Assembly: GCF_900091515.1 (NCBI RefSeq)
Contig: NZ_LT607410.1
Coordinates: forward strand, 5,084,001 to 5,148,000
Reading direction: 5' to 3'
Source: Micromonospora purpureochromogenes
Lineage (GTDB): Bacteria > Actinomycetota > Actinomycetes > Mycobacteriales > Micromonosporaceae
Length of the DNA stretch: 64,000 nucleotides
Made by a program: the position numbers and the translations under genes. Shown piece after piece: positions 40,177 through 49,018 of this stretch (the stretch's first letter is position 1; each line of letters begins with the position of its first letter). The notes below the pieces were generated by a model. It did no database searches, was not told where the DNA came from, and was given only the letters and a program-made list of their open reading frames with translations.

Positions 40177-41826
40177 CTACCGCATGTCGACGGAGATCGG
40201 TGCGCTGAGTCGGCCCTCGTTCCCGCTGCGATCCAGGCCGGACACGCAGTAGGAGAGCGGGCGGTCGGCGGGGGCGGTGCGGTCGACCCAGCCGGCTCCC
40301 CGGGCGGTGCCGACGAGCCGGGCCGCGTCGCCGTCCACCCGGTAGACGGCGAAGCTCGCGGCACCGTCTCCGCGCCAGGTCAGCGCCACCCCGCCGGCGT
40401 CGCGCCGCGCGCCGGTGATCGCGGGTACGGCGGGCGGCGCCGCCGGTAGCTGCGCCATCGTGGGCACCAGCGCCGGGCCGGCGTAGTGCGCTGCGCTGTA
40501 CCGGCTGACGGCGCCGAGCTTGTCAGCGCGGACCTGACTGGCGCTGAAGTGCACGCTTCCGCGCACCCCGTGCCGACGGTTGAGGGCGAGCTGGCGGTCC
40601 AGCTCGGCCGGGTCGCGCCAGGCGCCGCGCTCCCCCACCCGGTAGTCGGCCTGGCCGATGTAGAGCTGCACGCGGGTGCCCTGCACCGTGGCCGCCCACC
40701 ACGGCAGCAGCTTGGCGTAGTCGGCCCGGTCGAATCCGATGTGCCAGTAGAGCTGCGGCACCACGTAGTCGAGCCACTGCTGCCGGACCCAGAGCCGGGT
40801 GTCGGCGTAGATGTCGTCGTAGCTCTGCAGACCGGCGGTCGGCGAGCCGGCCGGGTCGGTGCGCTTGTTGCGCCAGATGCCGAACGGGCTGATGCCGAAC
40901 TTGACCCACGGCTTGATCGCTTTGATCCGCTGGCTCATCTCGCGGACCAGCGTGTTCACGTTGTCCCGGCGCCAGGCGTGCTTGTCCGCGAAGCGCCGGC
41001 CGTAGCGGGCGAACGCCGCGTCGTCCGGGAAGTCCTGCCCGGCCTCCGGGTACGGGTAGAAGAAGTCGTCGAAGTGCACGCCGTCGACGTCGTAGCGCTG
41101 GACCGCCTCCAGCATCGAGTCCTCGACGAACGCGCGGGCCTCGGGGATGCCCGGGTTGAAGTAGAGGCGACTGCCGGGCCGGTCGGCGCTGGGATAGGTC
41201 ACCACCCAGTCGGGGTGCCGCCGCAGCGGATGCGTCGGCGCCAACTGGTCCAGCCGGGGGCCGGGCCCCCCGACGGTGGCCGGCTGCCCGCCCCGGTACG
41301 GGTTGAACCAGGCGTGGAACTCCAGGTTGCGGGCGTGCGCCTCGCTGACCATGAACTCCATCGGGTCCCAGCCCGGGTCGCGGCCGTCGCGGCGTCCGGT
41401 CAGCCACTCCGACCAGGGCGCGTACTCCGACGGCCAGAGGGCGTCCCCGCTGGGCCGCACGTGCACGAAGACGGCGTTGTGGTTGCGCCGCACGGCCAGG
41501 TCGAGCCAGCCCCGGAACTCCGCCCGCGCCGTCTCGGCCGGCAACCCGCGCCGGCTCGGCCAGTCGATGTTGTTCACCGTCGTGATCCACATGCCACGCA
41601 ACTCGCGCGACGCCCGCGCCGCCCGGCCGGCGCAGCGGGGAGCGGCGGACGCCGGGCCGCCGTCGGCTGCCGGGCCGAGGGCGGCCACGGCGCCGCGTTC
41701 GTCGTCGACGATCCGCTCTCGCACCGACCAGGCGCCGACCGCGACCGCCAGGGCGAGCGCGGTGACGACGGCGACGAGTGCGCGGGTACGACGACGGCGG
41801 TGAGCGGGCGGATCGGCGGCGGGCAT
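40177..41826 (-). CDS. Family 10-like (GHL10/DUF187) glycoside hydrolase with C-terminal fibronectin-like domain
   Basis: A 549-residue protein with one N-terminal membrane anchor (hydrophobic LVAVVTALALAVAVGAW at about 18-34). The GHL10 domain at about 75-430 begins RGMWITTVNNIDWPS and contains FHAWFNPYR, VDGVHFDDFFYPY and YVVPQLYWH, all characteristic of the YngK-like hydrolases. Residues about 455-549 look like a fibronectin type III domain (GGVALTWRGDGAASFAVYRVDG). Proposed substrates for the family are cell-envelope polysaccharides or peptidoglycan derivatives; nothing here narrows this. ATG at 41826. Confidence 0.87.
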   Translation of the reverse strand: MPAADPPAHRRRRTRALVAVVTALALAVAVGAWSVRERIVDDERGAVAALGPAADGGPASAAPRCAGRAARASRELRGMWITTVNNIDWPSRRGLPAETARAEFRGWLDLAVRRNHNAVFVHVRPSGDALWPSEYAPWSEWLTGRRDGRDPGWDPMEFMVSEAHARNLEFHAWFNPYRGGQPATVGGPGPRLDQLAPTHPLRRHPDWVVTYPSADRPGSRLYFNPGIPEARAFVEDSMLEAVQRYDVDGVHFDDFFYPYPEAGQDFPDDAAFARYGRRFADKHAWRRDNVNTLVREMSQRIKAIKPWVKFGISPFGIWRNKRTDPAGSPTAGLQSYDDIYADTRLWVRQQWLDYVVPQLYWHIGFDRADYAKLLPWWAATVQGTRVQLYIGQADYRVGERGAWRDPAELDRQLALNRRHGVRGSVHFSASQVRADKLGAVSRYSAAHYAGPALVPTMAQLPAAPPAVPAITGARRDAGGVALTWRGDGAASFAVYRVDGDAARLVGTARGAGWVDRTAPADRPLSYCVSGLDRSGNEGRLSAPISVDMR

Positions 41827-41991
41827 TGCCTCAGTCTGCCCAGTGCCGCCCGGCCGGGTGAACCGGGTGGAGGGTTACTTAACGGTCAGCTAAGGCGGCG
41901 GGGTCGGAGGGCTTGGCGTCACCTCGATACGCGGCTGCCCGACCGCAATTCCGGTGGCGGTCCGGGACCGGCCGTTGCGAGACTCTGCGCT

Positions 41992-42654
41992 GTGCGAGAG
42001 TCGGACCGTTTCCGCGCCGCCGTCCGCACGTGGGCGGCCGGCGGCACGGACGCCGCGGCGGCCGCCGCGGCGGCCCGCGCACTGGCCCAGGATGGCCTGG
42101 CGACGGTGGTCCTCGTCGAAGGGGTCAGCGACCGGAGCGCGGTGGAGGCGCTGGCCGTCCGGCGCAACCGGGATCTGGCCGGCGAGGGCGTGTGCGTCCT
42201 GCCGATCGGCGGCGCGATGAGCGTCGGTCGGTTCCTGCGGCTCTTCGGCGCGCAGGGGCTCGCCGTGAACATCCGGGGGCTCTGCGACGAGGCCGAGGAG
42301 GGCTACTTCCGGCGCGGGTTGGAGCAGGCCGGCCTCGGCAGCCACCTGACCCGCTCCGGGATGGAGGCGTTGGGCTTCTACGTGTGCGTCGCCGATCTGG
42401 AGGACGAGCTGATCCGCGCGCTGGGCCCGGCCGGGGTCGAGCGGGTCCTGGCGGCCGAACGGGATCTGGCCCGCTTCCGGGTCTTCCAGAACCAGCCCGC
42501 GCAGCGCGGGCGCGCGATCGAGCGGCAGCTGCGCCGCTTCATGGGTACGACCAGCGGTCGCAAGGCCCGGTACGCCCGCGCGCTCGTCGACGCCCTCGAC
42601 CCGAACCACGTACCCCGGCCGCTGGATCGCCTACTCGGACCGTCCCACTCCTGA
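41992..42654 (+). CDS. Stand-alone TOPRIM (OLD-like) domain protein
   Basis: A 220-residue protein from GTG 41992. An OLD-type TOPRIM domain is seen as VVLVEGVSDRSAVEALA at residues 38-54 with the catalytic Glu in VEG, and the metal-binding DxD-like pair is probably CVADLEDEL further on. Full OLD nucleases carry an N-terminal ABC ATPase, which is absent; residues before the TOPRIM are a short Ala-rich helix. The C-terminal part (FMGTTSGRKARYARAL) resembles the tail of similar actinobacterial proteins. Nuclease or nucleotidyl-transfer activity is inferred from the domain only. It is divergent from the GHL10 gene across 165 bp. Confidence 0.75.
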   Translation: MRESDRFRAAVRTWAAGGTDAAAAAAAARALAQDGLATVVLVEGVSDRSAVEALAVRRNRDLAGEGVCVLPIGGAMSVGRFLRLFGAQGLAVNIRGLCDEAEEGYFRRGLEQAGLGSHLTRSGMEALGFYVCVADLEDELIRALGPAGVERVLAAERDLARFRVFQNQPAQRGRAIERQLRRFMGTTSGRKARYARALVDALDPNHVPRPLDRLLGPSHS

Positions 42655-42702
42655 CCCGCGATCCGGCCCGCCTGCGCGGTGGCCGCCCCGAGGGACGTCC
42701 CC

Positions 42703-43554
42703 TCAGCGCAGCCGCCGGGCGGCGAACCTGGCGGGTGGCGCGGCGATCGCGTCCTGGGCCGCGATCAGCTGGATCTCCCGGGTGCCCGCCGCGAGGGTCG
42801 CCTCCAGTACGGCGAAGACGGAGGCGATGGTGCGTTCCAGCGCCGTGGCGGGCGAACCCGTCGTCCACAGGTGCGCGAGGTACAGCGCCGCGGTGACGTC
42901 GCCGCCGCCGTTGGGGCTGATCGGCAGCAGCGGGGTGGTCACCGCCCAGGCGCCCTCGTCGGAGACGGCCACCACCTCCAGCGACCCCACCGGCACGTCA
43001 CCGTGCAGCACGCTGGTGACCAGGACGTGCCGGGGTCCCGTCGCGCGTACCACGTCGACCGCGTCCAGCAGCTCCGCCAGCGAGTTGGTGGCACGGCCGG
43101 CGAGGAAGTCCAGCTCGAAGTGGTTCGGGGTGATGATGTCCGCGCGCGGGACGACGGTGTCCCGCAGGTACTCCGGAATGCCCGGCCGGACGAACATCCC
43201 GCGGCCGGCGTCGCCCATCACCGGATCGCAGCAGTACACCGCGTCCGGGTTGGCGGCCTTCACCTTGTCGACGGCGTCGAGGATCACCGCACCCATCGCC
43301 GGGTCACCCTGGTAGCCCGACAGCACGGCGTCGGCGCTGCCGAGGACCCCGCGGTCGCCGATGCCCGCGATCACCTCGGCCACGTCGGCCGGCGCCAGCA
43401 GCGGCCCGCGCCACGCGCCGTACCCGGTGTGGTTCGAGAAGTGGACCGTCACCACCGGCCACACCTCGTGCCCGAGTCGCTGAAGCGGGAAGGCGGCCGC
43501 GGAGTTGCCGACGTGGCCGTAGGCGACCGAGGACTGGATGGACAGGATCTTCAC
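42703..43554 (-). CDS. pdxY: Pyridoxal kinase
   Basis: A 283-residue ribokinase-like enzyme opening MKILSIQSSVAYGHVGNSAA, the diagnostic start of PdxY/PdxK. Further motifs are VHFSNHTGYG, VYCCDPVMGD, ITPNHFELDFL and the anion-hole/catalytic loop NGGGDVTAAL, where Asp is the base. It phosphorylates pyridoxal to pyridoxal 5'-phosphate in the salvage pathway. Length is normal for the family. It stands alone and converges on the TOPRIM gene. Its position about 10 kb from a predicted PLP-antagonist cluster is suggestive but may be chance. Confidence 0.95.
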   Translation of the reverse strand: MKILSIQSSVAYGHVGNSAAAFPLQRLGHEVWPVVTVHFSNHTGYGAWRGPLLAPADVAEVIAGIGDRGVLGSADAVLSGYQGDPAMGAVILDAVDKVKAANPDAVYCCDPVMGDAGRGMFVRPGIPEYLRDTVVPRADIITPNHFELDFLAGRATNSLAELLDAVDVVRATGPRHVLVTSVLHGDVPVGSLEVVAVSDEGAWAVTTPLLPISPNGGGDVTAALYLAHLWTTGSPATALERTIASVFAVLEATLAAGTREIQLIAAQDAIAAPPARFAARRLR

Positions 43555-43679
43555 CGGCCCATCATGGCGGTTCCCGCCGGCGCCACGCGTACGGCCCGCC
43601 GTACTGTCGGCTGACCCACTCCGGGCCAGGTGCCTTCAGGACACCGCTGGTCCGAGCCCTGTCCGGGGTCGGGCGCCGG

Positions 43680-43982
43680 CTATCGGACCTTACGAGTGGA
43701 TCGCACCACGATGTCGTCGTACTCGGGGTGCTTGCCCAGCCACTCGGCGAGGAACGGGCAGATCGGCACCACGGTCCGGCCCCTGGCCCGCGCGTCGTCC
43801 ATCACGGCGCGAGCGAGGGTCGATCCCAGGCCCCGGCCTTCGAACTGCGGATCGACCTCGGTGTGCGTGTAGGCGATGATGTTGCCGGTCAACTGGTAGG
43901 TGACCACACCGGCCAGCGCACCCGACTCGTCCCGCGCCTCGAACCGCTCCCGCTCCGGCGCGTCATTCACGGTGAACTCCAC
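43680..43982 (-). CDS. Small GNAT-like acetyltransferase (YjdJ/NATD1 type)
   Basis: A 100-residue single-domain GNAT. The acetyl-CoA-binding loop is FEGRGLGSTLARAV at residues 47-60, preceded by HTEVDPQ and followed by VVPICPFLAEWL. This is the compact NATD1/YjdJ form found widely in bacteria. GTG 43982 gives the expected family start (VEFTVNDAPERERFE); the frame stays open further upstream but without similarity. No strong ribosome site is visible. Substrate unknown. Confidence 0.82.
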   Translation of the reverse strand: MEFTVNDAPERERFEARDESGALAGVVTYQLTGNIIAYTHTEVDPQFEGRGLGSTLARAVMDDARARGRTVVPICPFLAEWLGKHPEYDDIVVRSTRKVR

Positions 43983-44088
43983 CGCACCATCGAAGCACGG
44001 CCGCCCGCGGATCCGGGTGTGAGGCCGGCAACGCTCCCGGGCACCGCGGCCCGGACGAACCGCGTCGTCGGTGCCGGCTGACCGCGCG

Positions 44089-45366
44089 TCAGTGCGCTGC
44101 CACGACCACCGCTTCCGGCGCCAGGTCGGCGAGCCGGGCCGGCCGCACGACGACGAGCAGCACGACCATCGCCGCCACCATGCCACCGGCGACGACGAGG
44201 GCCATGGCCACCGCGCCGGTGCCCAGCACGCCCACCAGCGGCGCGGCCAGCGCACCCACGCCGAACTGCACGGCGCCGAGCAGGGCGGAGGCCGTACCGG
44301 CCGCTTCCCCGTGCCGGGACAGGGCCAGGGCCGGCGCGTTCGGCATCGCCAGACCGGCCGCCGCGAGCACCACCCACAACGACACCAGCAGGCTCGGCAA
44401 CCCGCCGAGGCCGGTCGCGGCGAAGGCGAGCAGCGCCAGTCCGGCCACGGTGCCCACGCCGAGGGCGACAACGAGGATCCGCTGCGGCGAGTGGCGGCGC
44501 AGCAGGCGTACGTTGAACTGGGTCGCCGCGATCAGTCCGACCGCGCCCGCGCCGAAGGCCAGCCCGAACTGCTGCTCGTCCAGCCCGTACTGCTGCTGCA
44601 GGACGAACGACGACCCGGCGACGTAGGCGAACAACGCCGCCATGGCCAGCCCGGCGACCAGCACCAGGCCCACGAACGTCCGGTCCCGCAGCAGCGCGCC
44701 GTACACGGTCAGCGTCGCGAGCACCCCGCCGCGCCGGCGCCGCTCGGCCGGCAGCGTCTCGCGGAGGCCGAGCGCGGCGACCACGACGAGCAGCACACCG
44801 AAGGCGGCCAGGGCCACGAACACGCCGCGCCAGTCGGTCCAGCGCAGCAACCCGCTACCGAGGGTGGGCGCGAGGATCGGCGCCGCCCCCATGACCAGCA
44901 GCAGCCGGGAGAGCAGCCGGGCGAAGGCGGCACCGTCGAACAGGTCGCGGACCACGGCCATCGCGACGACCGTGGCCGCCGCCACGCCGAGGCCCTGCAT
45001 CACCCGCAGGCCACCGAGAACCGTGACGTTCGGTGCGACGACGCAGAGCACCGACGCCACGACGTGCAGCGCGATGCCGGCGATCAGCGGCGCGCGCCGG
45101 CCGACGGCGTCGGACAGCGGACCGATCAGCAACTGGCCGACGGCGAGGCCCGCCAGCGTGCCGGTGAGGGTCAGTTGGACCGCCGCCGGCGTCGTCCGGA
45201 AGTCGTCGACGATGGCGGGAAGTGCGGGCAGGTACATGTCGATGGTCAGCGGACCCACCGCGATCAGCGACCCGAGCACCAGGACGAGCCGCAGGCGTTG
45301 TCGGGGCGTCATCAGGTCGCCCGAGGTCAGCGGGGCCGACCGCCGCCGCGGGGCGTCGACGGTCAT
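44089..45366 (-). CDS. Bcr/CflA-family drug-resistance MFS transporter
   Basis: A 425-residue MFS protein with about twelve helices. The opening helix reads TIDMYLPALPAIVDDF, diagnostic of the Bcr/CflA (bicyclomycin/chloramphenicol) subfamily, and loop 2-3 is GPLSDAVGRRAPLIAG. The motif LRVMQGLGVAAATVVAMAVVRDLF also fits. GGAGACG precedes the ATG. It exports hydrophobic drugs by proton antiport. It lies 106 bp downstream of nothing on its strand and 106 bp before the GNAT gene, which may be cotranscribed. Confidence 0.92.
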   Translation of the reverse strand: MTVDAPRRRSAPLTSGDLMTPRQRLRLVLVLGSLIAVGPLTIDMYLPALPAIVDDFRTTPAAVQLTLTGTLAGLAVGQLLIGPLSDAVGRRAPLIAGIALHVVASVLCVVAPNVTVLGGLRVMQGLGVAAATVVAMAVVRDLFDGAAFARLLSRLLLVMGAAPILAPTLGSGLLRWTDWRGVFVALAAFGVLLVVVAALGLRETLPAERRRRGGVLATLTVYGALLRDRTFVGLVLVAGLAMAALFAYVAGSSFVLQQQYGLDEQQFGLAFGAGAVGLIAATQFNVRLLRRHSPQRILVVALGVGTVAGLALLAFAATGLGGLPSLLVSLWVVLAAAGLAMPNAPALALSRHGEAAGTASALLGAVQFGVGALAAPLVGVLGTGAVAMALVVAGGMVAAMVVLLVVVRPARLADLAPEAVVVAAH

Positions 45367-45459
45367 CGGGTCGTCTCCGATCGGCCGTCACGGAGCCGGG
45401 CCGGGTGCGGGGCAGAAGTCACACCTGAATCCAAATCCGGATCCGGCGATCTGATTCCC

Positions 45460-45498
45460 CGTCGCCCGACAGGTAACGCAGGTCACAGCCGGGCGACG
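45460..45498 (-). terminator. Possible hairpin at the end of the lipid operon
   Basis: A 9-bp inverted repeat, CGTCGCCCG and CGGGCGACG, with a 21-nt loop, lies 38-76 bp beyond the acyl-CoA dehydrogenase stop on the minus strand. There is no U-tract and the loop is long, so it is a weak terminator candidate. Confidence 0.35.
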
Positions 45499-45535
45499 GT
45501 GGTCAGCCGGCGATCCGGCAGCGGATTCCGGTGGG

Positions 45536-46768
45536 TCAGGCGGGGCTGACCCGCCTCGCCGCCTGGCGCCGCAGTTCGTGGCGGGCGAGGGCGTTCTTGT
45601 GCACCTCGTCGGGTCCGTCGGCGAAGCGCAGGGTGCGGATGCGGGCGTAGGCGTTCGCCAGCGGGAAGTCCTGGGAGAGGCCGGCGGCGCCGTGTACCTG
45701 GATCGCCTTGTCCAGGATCCACTGGACGGTCGCGGGGGTGGCGATCTTGATCGCCTGGATCTCGGTGTGCGCGCCCTTGTTGCCGACGGTGTCCATCAGC
45801 CAGGCCGTCTTGAGCACCAGCAGTCGCAGCTGCTCGATCCGCACCCGGGACTCGGCGATCCAGTCGCGGATCACCCCCTGCTCGGCCAGCGGCCTGCCGA
45901 AGGCGGTCCGCTGCTCGGCGCGGGCGCACATCAGCTCGACGGCCCGCTCGGCGAGGCCGATGGAGCGCATGCAGTGGTGGATGCGGCCGGGGCCGAGCCG
46001 GGCCTGGGCGATCGCGAAGCCGTCGCCTTCGCCGCCGATCAGGTTCTCGACCGGCACTCGTACGTCGTGGAACTCCAGCTCGGCGTGCCCGCCGTGGTCG
46101 TGGTCGTCGTACCCGAACACCTCCATGCCCCGCTTGATCACCAGACCCGGGGTGTCCCGTGGGACCAGCACCATGGACTGCTGACGGTGCCGCTCGGCGT
46201 CCGGGTCGGTCTTGCCCATGACGATGAGGATCCGGGCGTTCGGGTTCATCGCGCCGGTGATCCACCATTTGCGGCCGTTGATCACGTACTGGTCGCCGGC
46301 CCGCTCGATCCGGGTCGAGATGTTCGTGGCATCCGAGGACGCCACGTCCGGCTCGGTCATGGCGAACGACGACCGGATCCGACCGTCCAGCAGCGGCTCC
46401 AACCACTGCTTGCGCTGCTGCTCGGTGCCGAACATCGCCAGCACCTCCATGTTGCCGGTGTCCGGGGCGGCGCAGTTCAGGGCGGCGGGCGCCAGGTGGC
46501 TACGTCCGGTGATCTCGGCCAGCGGGGCGTACTGCAGGTTGGTCAGGCCGGCTCCGTGCGTACCCGGCAGGAAGAGGTTCCACAGCCCGCGCTTCCTCGC
46601 CGCGGCGCGCAGCTCCGCGAGCACCGGCACCGCGTCCCAGGCCCAGCGGTTGCCGAGCTGCCCGAGCTGCTCGTGGAAGGCGTGCTCCGCCGGGTAGACG
46701 TGGCTGTCCATGAAGTCCAGGAGGTTGTCCCGCAGCCCCTCGGTCCTCGGGTCCAGGGCGAAGTCCAT
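45536..46768 (-). CDS. Acyl-CoA dehydrogenase, ACAD10/11-like
   Basis: A 410-residue acyl-CoA dehydrogenase. Signatures: FAMTEPDVASSDATNI (substrate/FAD contact), KWWITGAMNP, and the C-terminal helical domain with RIHHCMRSIGLAERAVELM and QVHGAAGLSQDFPLA. Its ATG overlaps the stop of the kinase gene by one base (TGATG). This is the last gene of an eight-gene operon. ACAD next to an APH-type kinase is the gene pair fused in human ACAD11 and, with a HAD domain, in ACAD10. These proteins handle 4-hydroxyacyl-CoAs after phosphorylation of the hydroxyl. A plain beta-oxidation role cannot be excluded. Confidence 0.92.
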   Translation of the reverse strand: MDFALDPRTEGLRDNLLDFMDSHVYPAEHAFHEQLGQLGNRWAWDAVPVLAELRAAARKRGLWNLFLPGTHGAGLTNLQYAPLAEITGRSHLAPAALNCAAPDTGNMEVLAMFGTEQQRKQWLEPLLDGRIRSSFAMTEPDVASSDATNISTRIERAGDQYVINGRKWWITGAMNPNARILIVMGKTDPDAERHRQQSMVLVPRDTPGLVIKRGMEVFGYDDHDHGGHAELEFHDVRVPVENLIGGEGDGFAIAQARLGPGRIHHCMRSIGLAERAVELMCARAEQRTAFGRPLAEQGVIRDWIAESRVRIEQLRLLVLKTAWLMDTVGNKGAHTEIQAIKIATPATVQWILDKAIQVHGAAGLSQDFPLANAYARIRTLRFADGPDEVHKNALARHELRRQAARRVSPA

Positions 46769-47796
46769 CAGTGCTCCTTGAGGTAGGTCAGGCCCGCGTC
46801 GAGCAGCAGCTCGGTGACCTCACCGAGGCGCTCGAAGCCGGAGCCGACGGTCTGGCCGCGCAGGTGCCGGTAGTGGATGCCCTCGAGGATCGCGGCCAGC
46901 TTGAAGGCCGCCAGCCCGAGGTGGAAGCCGAGGGGCGGGAGGGGGCGGGTGCTGCTCGCCGCGTACCGGTCGAGGATCTCGTCCTCGGTCAGGAAGCCGG
47001 GCGCGGACGAGGCGTCGGCGACCGCCACCCCGACGAGCCGCCCCAGGCGCTGGTAGAGCACCAGCAGCGCCAGGTCGGTCAGCGGGTCGCCGAGGGTGGC
47101 CATCTCCCAGTCGATGACGGCCGCGAGGCGGTCGCGGTCGTCGGTGAGGACGTTGTCGAGGCGGTAGTCACCGTGCACGATGCCCGGCGTCGACTCGCTC
47201 GGCACGCCGGACGCCAGCCGGGCGTGCAGCTCGTCGGCGGCCGGCAGGTCCCGACAGTACGACGCGTCGAGCTGCTTCTTCCAGCGACTCACCTGCCGAG
47301 CCAGGAAGCCGTCCGGCCGGCCGAAGTCGGCCAGCCCCACGGCCACCGGGTCGACCGCGTGCAGCGCGGCCAGGGTGTCGACCAGCCGGGTCGAGATGAC
47401 CCGGGTACGTTCCGCGCCGAGCCGCTCGAGCTCGGCCGCGTGCCGGTACGCCGTACCGTCGACCCGCTCCATCACGTAGAACGGGGCGCCCAGCACGTCG
47501 GCGTCGGAACAGAGCGCGTACGTCTTCGGCACCGGCACGTCGGTCGGCCAGAGCGCCGACATGACGCGGTACTCCCGGCTCATGTCGTGCGCGGTGGCCA
47601 GCACGTGCCCCAGCGGCGGTCGCCGGACGATCCAGGTCCGCTGCCCGTCACCGACCTCGTAGGTGAGGTTGGACTTGCCGCCGGCGACCAGTCGGGCGGT
47701 CAGCTCCCCGGCCGCCTCGGGAACCGAGGCGGCGAACCAGTCGGAGAGTCGGGCCAGGTCGAGGCCCGGCGGGCTCTGCCGGTCGGCGGCGGTCAC
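46768..47796 (-). CDS. APH-type phosphotransferase (ACAD10/11 kinase-domain homologue)
   Basis: A 342-residue aminoglycoside-phosphotransferase-fold kinase. The phosphate/ATP lobe includes VAGGKSNLTYEV and WIVRRPP; the catalytic loop is GIVHGDYRLDNVL (HGDxxxxN) and the metal-binding Asp is in VIDWEMATLGDP. This subgroup is the one associated with acyl-CoA dehydrogenases, not antibiotic resistance; LvaA of the Pseudomonas levulinate pathway, which phosphorylates 4-hydroxyvaleryl-CoA, belongs to the same fold. GTG 47796 overlaps the MaoC stop by 4 bp, fixing the start. Confidence 0.9.
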   Translation of the reverse strand: MTAADRQSPPGLDLARLSDWFAASVPEAAGELTARLVAGGKSNLTYEVGDGQRTWIVRRPPLGHVLATAHDMSREYRVMSALWPTDVPVPKTYALCSDADVLGAPFYVMERVDGTAYRHAAELERLGAERTRVISTRLVDTLAALHAVDPVAVGLADFGRPDGFLARQVSRWKKQLDASYCRDLPAADELHARLASGVPSESTPGIVHGDYRLDNVLTDDRDRLAAVIDWEMATLGDPLTDLALLVLYQRLGRLVGVAVADASSAPGFLTEDEILDRYAASSTRPLPPLGFHLGLAAFKLAAILEGIHYRHLRGQTVGSGFERLGEVTELLLDAGLTYLKEH

Positions 47797-48245
47797 GGCA
47801 CCAGGATGCTGACGGTCTCGACCACGCACGCCGGCTTCTCGGCGCCGGCCAACTCGACGGTCACCTTCGCCGTGAGCTGGTAGCCACCGCCGCCGGGCAC
47901 CAACGACAGCAGCTCCACCCCGGCGCGCACCTGGGAGTCGACGGGGACCGGGGAGGGGAAGCGGAGTTTGTTGGCGCCGTAGTTCACGCCCATGCTGAGC
48001 CCCTCGACCTTGTACACCTGCCAGACCAGCATCGGCACCAGTGACAAGGTCAGGTATCCGTGCGCGATGGTGCTGCCGAACGGGCCGTGCGCCGCCTTCG
48101 CGGGGTCGACGTGGATCCACTGGCGGTCACCCGTCGCCTCGGCGAAGGCGTCGATCTGCTGCTGGGTGACGGTGTGCCAGTCGGAGTAGCCGAGGTGGGT
48201 GCCGACCGCCGGCTCCAGCTCCTCGATGCCGTGGAAGACCTTCAT
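47793..48245 (-). CDS. MaoC-family (R)-enoyl-CoA hydratase
   Basis: A 150-residue hot-dog-fold protein. The hydratase motif is FAEATGDRQWIHVDPAKA followed by GSTIAHGYLTLSL, giving the Asp/His catalytic pair. Two adjacent ATGs are possible; the second (48245) is better spaced from AAGGAG. It hydrates trans-2-enoyl-CoA, here probably supplying the 3-hydroxyacyl-CoA substrate for the adjacent FabG-like dehydrogenase, which lies 17 bp upstream in the operon. Confidence 0.92.
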   Translation of the reverse strand: MKVFHGIEELEPAVGTHLGYSDWHTVTQQQIDAFAEATGDRQWIHVDPAKAAHGPFGSTIAHGYLTLSLVPMLVWQVYKVEGLSMGVNYGANKLRFPSPVPVDSQVRAGVELLSLVPGGGGYQLTAKVTVELAGAEKPACVVETVSILVP

Positions 48246-48262
48246 CATCTCTCCTTTCCCGG

Positions 48263-49018
48263 TCAGGCCTTCGGCCCACCGGCGACGTACAGCACCTGGC
48301 CGGAGACGAAGCCGGCTCCCTCGCTGGCGAAGAACGACACGGCGTGCGCGATGTCCTCCGGCGTGCCGGTGCGGGCGACGGGGATCTGCGCCGCGGCGGC
48401 GTTCTTGAAGTCCTCGAAGGCCATGCCGACCCGGGCCGCGGTGGCGGCGGTCATCTCGGTCTCGATGAAGCCGGGGGCGATCGCGTTCGCCGTGACCCCG
48501 AACTTCCCGAGTTCCAGGGCGAGCGTCTTGGTGAAGCCCTGCAGGCCGGCCTTGGCGGCAGCGTAGTTGACCTGACCCCGGTTGCCCAGGGCCGAGGTGC
48601 TGGACAGGTTGACGATCCGCCCCCAACCGGCCTTGGTCATGTAGCCCTGCACGGCGCGGCTCATCAGGAACGAGCCGCGCAGGTGCACGTTGATGACCGC
48701 GTCCCAGTCGTCGACGGTCATCTTGAACAGCAGGTTGTCGCGGGTGATGCCGGCGTTGTTGACCAGCACGGTCGGCTCGCCCAGTTCCTCGGCGATCCGG
48801 TCCACGGCGGCCCGCACCGCCTGCTCGTCGGCGACGTTGGCGCCGACGGCCAGGGCCCGGCCGCCGCCGGCCTGGATCTCCTCGACGACCGGCTTGCCCG
48901 CCGCCTCGTTCAGGTCGACGACGGCGACGGCGAAGCCGTCCAGGGCAAGGCGCTTGGCGACGGCTGCGCCGATGCCACGGGCCGCTCCGGTGACGACTGC
49001 GGTGCGGGTGACGGTCAT
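48263..49018 (-). CDS. FabG-like short-chain dehydrogenase
   Basis: A 251-residue classical SDR. Cofactor motif TGAARGIG at residues 10-17, NNAG at about 88, catalytic Ser in NLSSTSALG and YAAAK. The C-terminus GGPKA and overall sequence are FabG-like 3-oxoacyl reductase/3-hydroxyacyl-CoA dehydrogenase. ATG 49018 overlaps the HAD stop by 4 bp. In this operon it would oxidise the hydroxyacyl-CoA made by MaoC. Confidence 0.92.
   Translation of the reverse strand: MTVTRTAVVTGAARGIGAAVAKRLALDGFAVAVVDLNEAAGKPVVEEIQAGGGRALAVGANVADEQAVRAAVDRIAEELGEPTVLVNNAGITRDNLLFKMTVDDWDAVINVHLRGSFLMSRAVQGYMTKAGWGRIVNLSSTSALGNRGQVNYAAAKAGLQGFTKTLALELGKFGVTANAIAPGFIETEMTAATAARVGMAFEDFKNAAAAQIPVARTGTPEDIAHAVSFFASEGAGFVSGQVLYVAGGPKA

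Noticed and set aside
46768..47796. APH-fold kinase as an aminoglycoside resistance gene
   Set aside because: Its coupling to MaoC and acyl-CoA dehydrogenase genes and its sequence type point to the ACAD10/11-associated kinase group.
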